DNA of 51,138 nt from Agromyces tardus (lineage in GTDB: Bacteria; Actinomycetota; Actinomycetes; Actinomycetales; Microbacteriaceae): contig NZ_RHHB01000021.1 of NCBI RefSeq assembly GCF_003710805.1, forward strand, positions 1 through 51,138, in the 5' to 3' direction. A program made the translations under genes and the position numbers. Below are positions 48,622 through 51,138 of this stretch, piece by piece. The notes beneath the pieces were generated by a model, which was not told where the DNA came from, ran no database searches, and saw only the letters and a program-made list of their open reading frames with translations. The first letter of the stretch is position 1, and each line of letters begins with the position of its first letter.

Positions 48622-48942
48622 ATGGGAATTCCTGAATATCGTTCTGGAGTACCTGACGATTGGTTCGTCGATCCGGTTCGCCTCGGCGTTCCGGGGGTGC
48701 GCGGGGGCGCGAACGACGACAATCCGTTGGCGTGGCAGAGCGATGCGCTGTGTGCGCAGACCGATCCGGAGGCGTTCTTCCCCGAGAAGGGCGGCTCCAC
48801 TCGCGACGCGAAGAAGATCTGCACCGGATGCGAGGTGCGATCCCAGTGCCTCGAGTACGCCCTCTCGAACGACGAGCGGTTCGGCATCTGGGGCGGGCTC
48901 TCCGAGCGCGAACGTCGCAAGCTGCGCCGGCGCGCGGGCTGA
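48622..48942 (+). CDS. whiB: WhiB-family iron-sulfur regulator (WhiB/WhmD type)
   Basis: A 106-residue Wbl protein that binds a [4Fe-4S] cluster and works with the principal sigma factor in control of cell division or differentiation. The four cluster cysteines are Cys44, Cys67, Cys70 and Cys76 (C-x22-C-x2-C-x5-C), followed by FGIWGGLSERERRKLRRRAG with the family turn and basic tail. FFPEKGGS is typical of the WhiB/WhmD (WhiB2) subgroup. GTG 48571 also opens the frame but lies at or before the RNA start; ATG 48622 has GGGAG five bases upstream. The leader is about 44 nt. It is followed by a large GT2 gene. Confidence 0.93.
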   Translation: MGIPEYRSGVPDDWFVDPVRLGVPGVRGGANDDNPLAWQSDALCAQTDPEAFFPEKGGSTRDAKKICTGCEVRSQCLEYALSNDERFGIWGGLSERERRKLRRRAG

Positions 48943-49018
48943 GCAGCCGCCCGTACGACGAGTCGGCAGCCGCCGGCCCGTCGGGCGGGCGACGTGTCGC
49001 ACGGCCGCGTCCGTCGAT

Positions 49019-49038
49019 CCTCGAACCTCGTTTCGAGG
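49019..49038 (+). terminator. Hairpin after whiB
   Basis: A perfect 7-bp stem (49019-49025 with 49032-49038) and six-base loop, 77 bases after the whiB stop and 41 bases before the next -10 box. Confidence 0.45.
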
Positions 49039-49078
49039 CACGCCCGCAGCCATGACGGATGCCGCGGGTGCAGCCGCC

Positions 49079-49084
49079 TAGGCT
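49079..49084 (+). promoter_or_regulatory. -10 box for a leaderless transcript of the large GT2 gene
   Basis: TAGGCT, seven bases, then ATG 49092. Confidence 0.55.
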
Positions 49085-49091
49085 GTCCCCG

Positions 49092-51138
49092 ATGTTCCCC
49101 AGAGTCACCGCCATCCTCGTCGTGCAGCACGGCGGCGACCGTCTCCGCGAGACGCTCGACGCCCTCGCGGCGCAGCGCCGGACGCCGGACGCGCTCGCCG
49201 TGGTGCTGATGCGCCCCGACCAGGCGACGCGGGACGCCGTGGCCTCGGCCCACCCGAGCCACGTCGTGCAGGTGGAGGAGCCGCTGCCCTTCGGCGAGGC
49301 CGTGCGGGCAGTGGAGCGCCTGCTCGATCCGCCCGCATCCGACGCCGACTCGCTGTGGCTGCTCGCGGAGGACACCGCACCGGAGCCGGGCGCCCTCGCA
49401 GCCCTCGTCGGCACGCTCGAGACGGCGAAGTCGGTCGCGGTCGCCGGCCCGAAGCTCGCCGGTTGGGACGCCCCCGAGCGGATCGTGGCGTTCGGCCGCA
49501 CGCTCACGCGCTTCGGGCGCAGCGTGCCCCTCGTCGACGGTGAACTCGATCAGGGCCAGCACGACGGTCTGAGCGACGTGCTCGGCGTCGATCCCGCGGC
49601 GATGCTCGTGCGACACGCGGTGTTCCGATCGCTCGAGGGCTTCGACCCCGCGCTGCCCGCCGCCGACGACGCCCTCGACTTCTGCGTGCGCGCGCGCCTC
49701 GCCGGACACCGCGTCGAGGCCGTGCCCGCCGCCCGGGTGCGATTCGCCGGCGCCGGCGTCGCCGGCCAGGCGATGGCTTCGGGCGGACGTGCCGCGCGTC
49801 GGCGCGCGCGGGAGGCGCGCGCCGAGGAACTCCATCGCCGGCTCGCGTACGCGCCCGCCGCGATCGTCCCGCTGCACTGGCTGAGCCTCCTCCCGCTCGC
49901 CCTGCTCCGCTCGGTGCGGCTCCTGCTCACGAAGGCCCCCGGCGCGATCGGCGGGGAGTTCCGCGCCGCGCTCCGCGCGATGGCGACGCCGGGGCGCGTG
50001 GCTCGGTCGCGGCGCGTCCTGCGCCGCGAGCGCACCGCACCGTGGTCGTCGATCGCGCCGTTGCGCATGCAGTCCGACGAGCTGCGTCACCGGCGCCAGC
50101 ACGCCGCCGAGGAACGCCGCGAACGGGCGCGCGGTCGCGTCGAGGAGCTGCAGTTCCTCGGCACCGGCGGCGGGTGGCTGCTGCTCGGAGCGGTCGCCGC
50201 ATCCGTCGTCCTGTTCCTCTGGCTCGTGGGCGCGGGCGGCGTCGGCGGCGGCGCGCTGCTCCCGCTGTCGAGCGACCTCGGCGAGCTCTGGCGCAATGCC
50301 GCGTACGGATGGCGCGACGTCGGACCCGGCTTCGTCGGGGCTGCCGACCCGTTCTCGGGGGTGCTCGCCGTGCTCGGGTCTGCCGCCTTCTGGGCGCCTT
50401 CGGCCGCCGTCACGGCGGTGTGGCTCGCGGCGATTCCCGCAGCGGCACTGGGGGCCTGGTTCGCGGCCTCGCGGCTCTCCGAGCGTGGCTCGCTGCGGGT
50501 CGCCGCCGGGATCGTGTGGGGGCTCGCCCCGACCTTCCTCACGGCGCTCGCCGACGGGCGTCCCGGTCCCGTGCTCGCCCACGTGCTCCTGCCGTGGCTC
50601 GCGTTCGCGGTGTTCGGCGCCGCGACCTCGTGGGCCGCCGCGGCCACCGCCTCGCTGCTGTTCGCGGCTGTCGTCGCGTGCGCGCCGAGCCTCGCCCCGG
50701 CGCTCCTCCTGGGGTGGATCGTCGCGCTCGCCGTGAGCGGACGCGCCTCGGTGCGGCTCATCGGCATCCCACTGCCGGCGCTCGCGCTCGCGCTGCCGCT
50801 CATCGTGGAGCAGGTCGGCCGCGGCACCCCGCTCTCGCTCCTCGCCGATCCCGGCCTGCCCGTCGGGAGCGCAACGCCCACGACGTGGCAGTTGGCGCTC
50901 GGCCAGCCCGTCGCCGGGTGGGGTGGCTGGGAGACGGCGTTCGGCGGCGCGGCATCCGCCCTCGTCCCCGCGCCCGTCATCCTCGCGGTGCTGCTCGCGC
51001 CGCTCGCGATCGCGGCCGTTGCCGCGGTCGCCGCTCCCCGGCTGCGACCGGCGCTCCTCGCACTCGCCGTCGCCGCGGTCGGCTTCGCGACCGCCGTGGG
51101 CGCGACGGCCGTCGCCGTCGCTGCGGCGGGCGACGCGG
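49092..51138 (+). CDS. Large GT2/membrane protein, 3' end outside the window
   Basis: The visible 682 codons begin with a GT2-like domain: VTAILVVQHGGDRLRETLDAL, LWLLAEDTAPEPGAL where the metal motif of active GT2 enzymes would be, VAGPKLAGW, GVDPAAMLVRHAVFRSLEGFDPALPAADDALDFCVRARL (seen as AAMLVRHAVF and ADDALDFCVRARL). The EDTAP and ADDALD forms are weaker than usual, so catalysis is unsure. From about residue 255 there are two helices, a basic linker rich in Arg (about 290-355), then many membrane helices through the window edge. Large proteins of this design beside whiB are seen in other actinobacteria, and are thought to act in cell-wall glycan synthesis; that link is from memory. The frame is open to the last base. 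Confidence 0.8.
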   Translation, partial: MFPRVTAILVVQHGGDRLRETLDALAAQRRTPDALAVVLMRPDQATRDAVASAHPSHVVQVEEPLPFGEAVRAVERLLDPPASDADSLWLLAEDTAPEPGALAALVGTLETAKSVAVAGPKLAGWDAPERIVAFGRTLTRFGRSVPLVDGELDQGQHDGLSDVLGVDPAAMLVRHAVFRSLEGFDPALPAADDALDFCVRARLAGHRVEAVPAARVRFAGAGVAGQAMASGGRAARRRAREARAEELHRRLAYAPAAIVPLHWLSLLPLALLRSVRLLLTKAPGAIGGEFRAALRAMATPGRVARSRRVLRRERTAPWSSIAPLRMQSDELRHRRQHAAEERRERARGRVEELQFLGTGGGWLLLGAVAASVVLFLWLVGAGGVGGGALLPLSSDLGELWRNAAYGWRDVGPGFVGAADPFSGVLAVLGSAAFWAPSAAVTAVWLAAIPAAALGAWFAASRLSERGSLRVAAGIVWGLAPTFLTALADGRPGPVLAHVLLPWLAFAVFGAATSWAAAATASLLFAAVVACAPSLAPALLLGWIVALAVSGRASVRLIGIPLPALALALPLIVEQVGRGTPLSLLADPGLPVGSATPTTWQLALGQPVAGWGGWETAFGGAASALVPAPVILAVLLAPLAIAAVAAVAAPRLRPALLALAVAAVGFATAVGATAVAVAAAGDA

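Noticed and set aside
48264..50582. A 772-residue open frame on the minus strand
   Set aside because: It runs antisense to galE, whiB and the large GT2 gene, all of which have recognisable motifs. Its product is Arg/Glu/Gly/His-rich without domains, as expected of a shadow frame in high-GC DNA.

Overview
The window is one stretch of chromosome from a very GC-rich actinobacterium, most likely of the Microbacteriaceae (Agromyces/Microbacterium-like). The pointers are the strong GC bias at third codon positions, a WhiB regulator, LytR-CpsA-Psr (LCP) and DUF2142 proteins, many start codons lying 6-7 nt behind a TAGNNT -10 box (leaderless transcripts), and a recurrent GCGGCATCC/GGATGCCGC word. I assigned the genus from overall character, not from a search. 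I see no tRNA, rRNA, IS element, prophage or CRISPR array. All gaps between genes are under 300 bases.

Layout: 1-0.73 kb is the 3' part of a DarT-like ADP-ribosyltransferase. 0.75-4.5 kb carries gtrA, purK, purE and an LCP glycopolymer transferase. 4.6-13.5 kb is a rhamnose block: a GT4 enzyme, all four dTDP-L-rhamnose genes (rmlB, rmlD on minus; rmlC, rmlA on plus), a GT2 enzyme, and an operon of a WsaF-like glycosyltransferase, a sugar-nucleotide SDR and another GT2. 13.5-15.6 kb is the ABC polysaccharide exporter (Wzt with a carbohydrate-binding-type C-terminal domain, Wzm). 15.8-20.1 kb carries a lipoprotein, a 761-residue secreted repeat protein and a DUF2142 membrane protein.

20.2-29.3 kb carries homologues of a five-enzyme set (WbpA, WbpI, WbpB, WbpE, WbpD) that elsewhere makes UDP-2,3-diacetamido-2,3-dideoxy-mannuronate, together with two GT4 enzymes and a Wzx-type flippase. 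29.4-42.4 kb holds more glycosyltransferases, DUF2304, galE, a second DUF2142 protein, a second flippase-like protein and two tandem O-antigen-ligase-like proteins. 42.5-51.1 kb is more mixed: an acyl-CoA dehydrogenase, manA, an acyltransferase-3, a GlxA-type AraC regulator with a divergent 50-codon membrane peptide, a second galE, a WhiB gene behind a palindromic promoter, and the start of a large GT2/membrane protein.

Taken together this is a cell-wall glycopolymer factory: nucleotide-sugar supply (rml, galE x2, wbp set, manA), about 13 glycosyltransferases, two export routes (Wzm/Wzt and Wzx plus ligase/polymerase-like proteins), lipid-linked side-chain decoration (GtrA, GtrB-like GT2, DUF2142) and probable attachment to peptidoglycan (LCP). 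A priming phosphoglycosyltransferase and a chain-length regulator are not in the window. Regulatory reading is by eye: about eleven starts fit leaderless -10 boxes, several strong hairpins sit at gene ends, and a consensus promoter with an 18-bp perfect palindrome precedes whiB.
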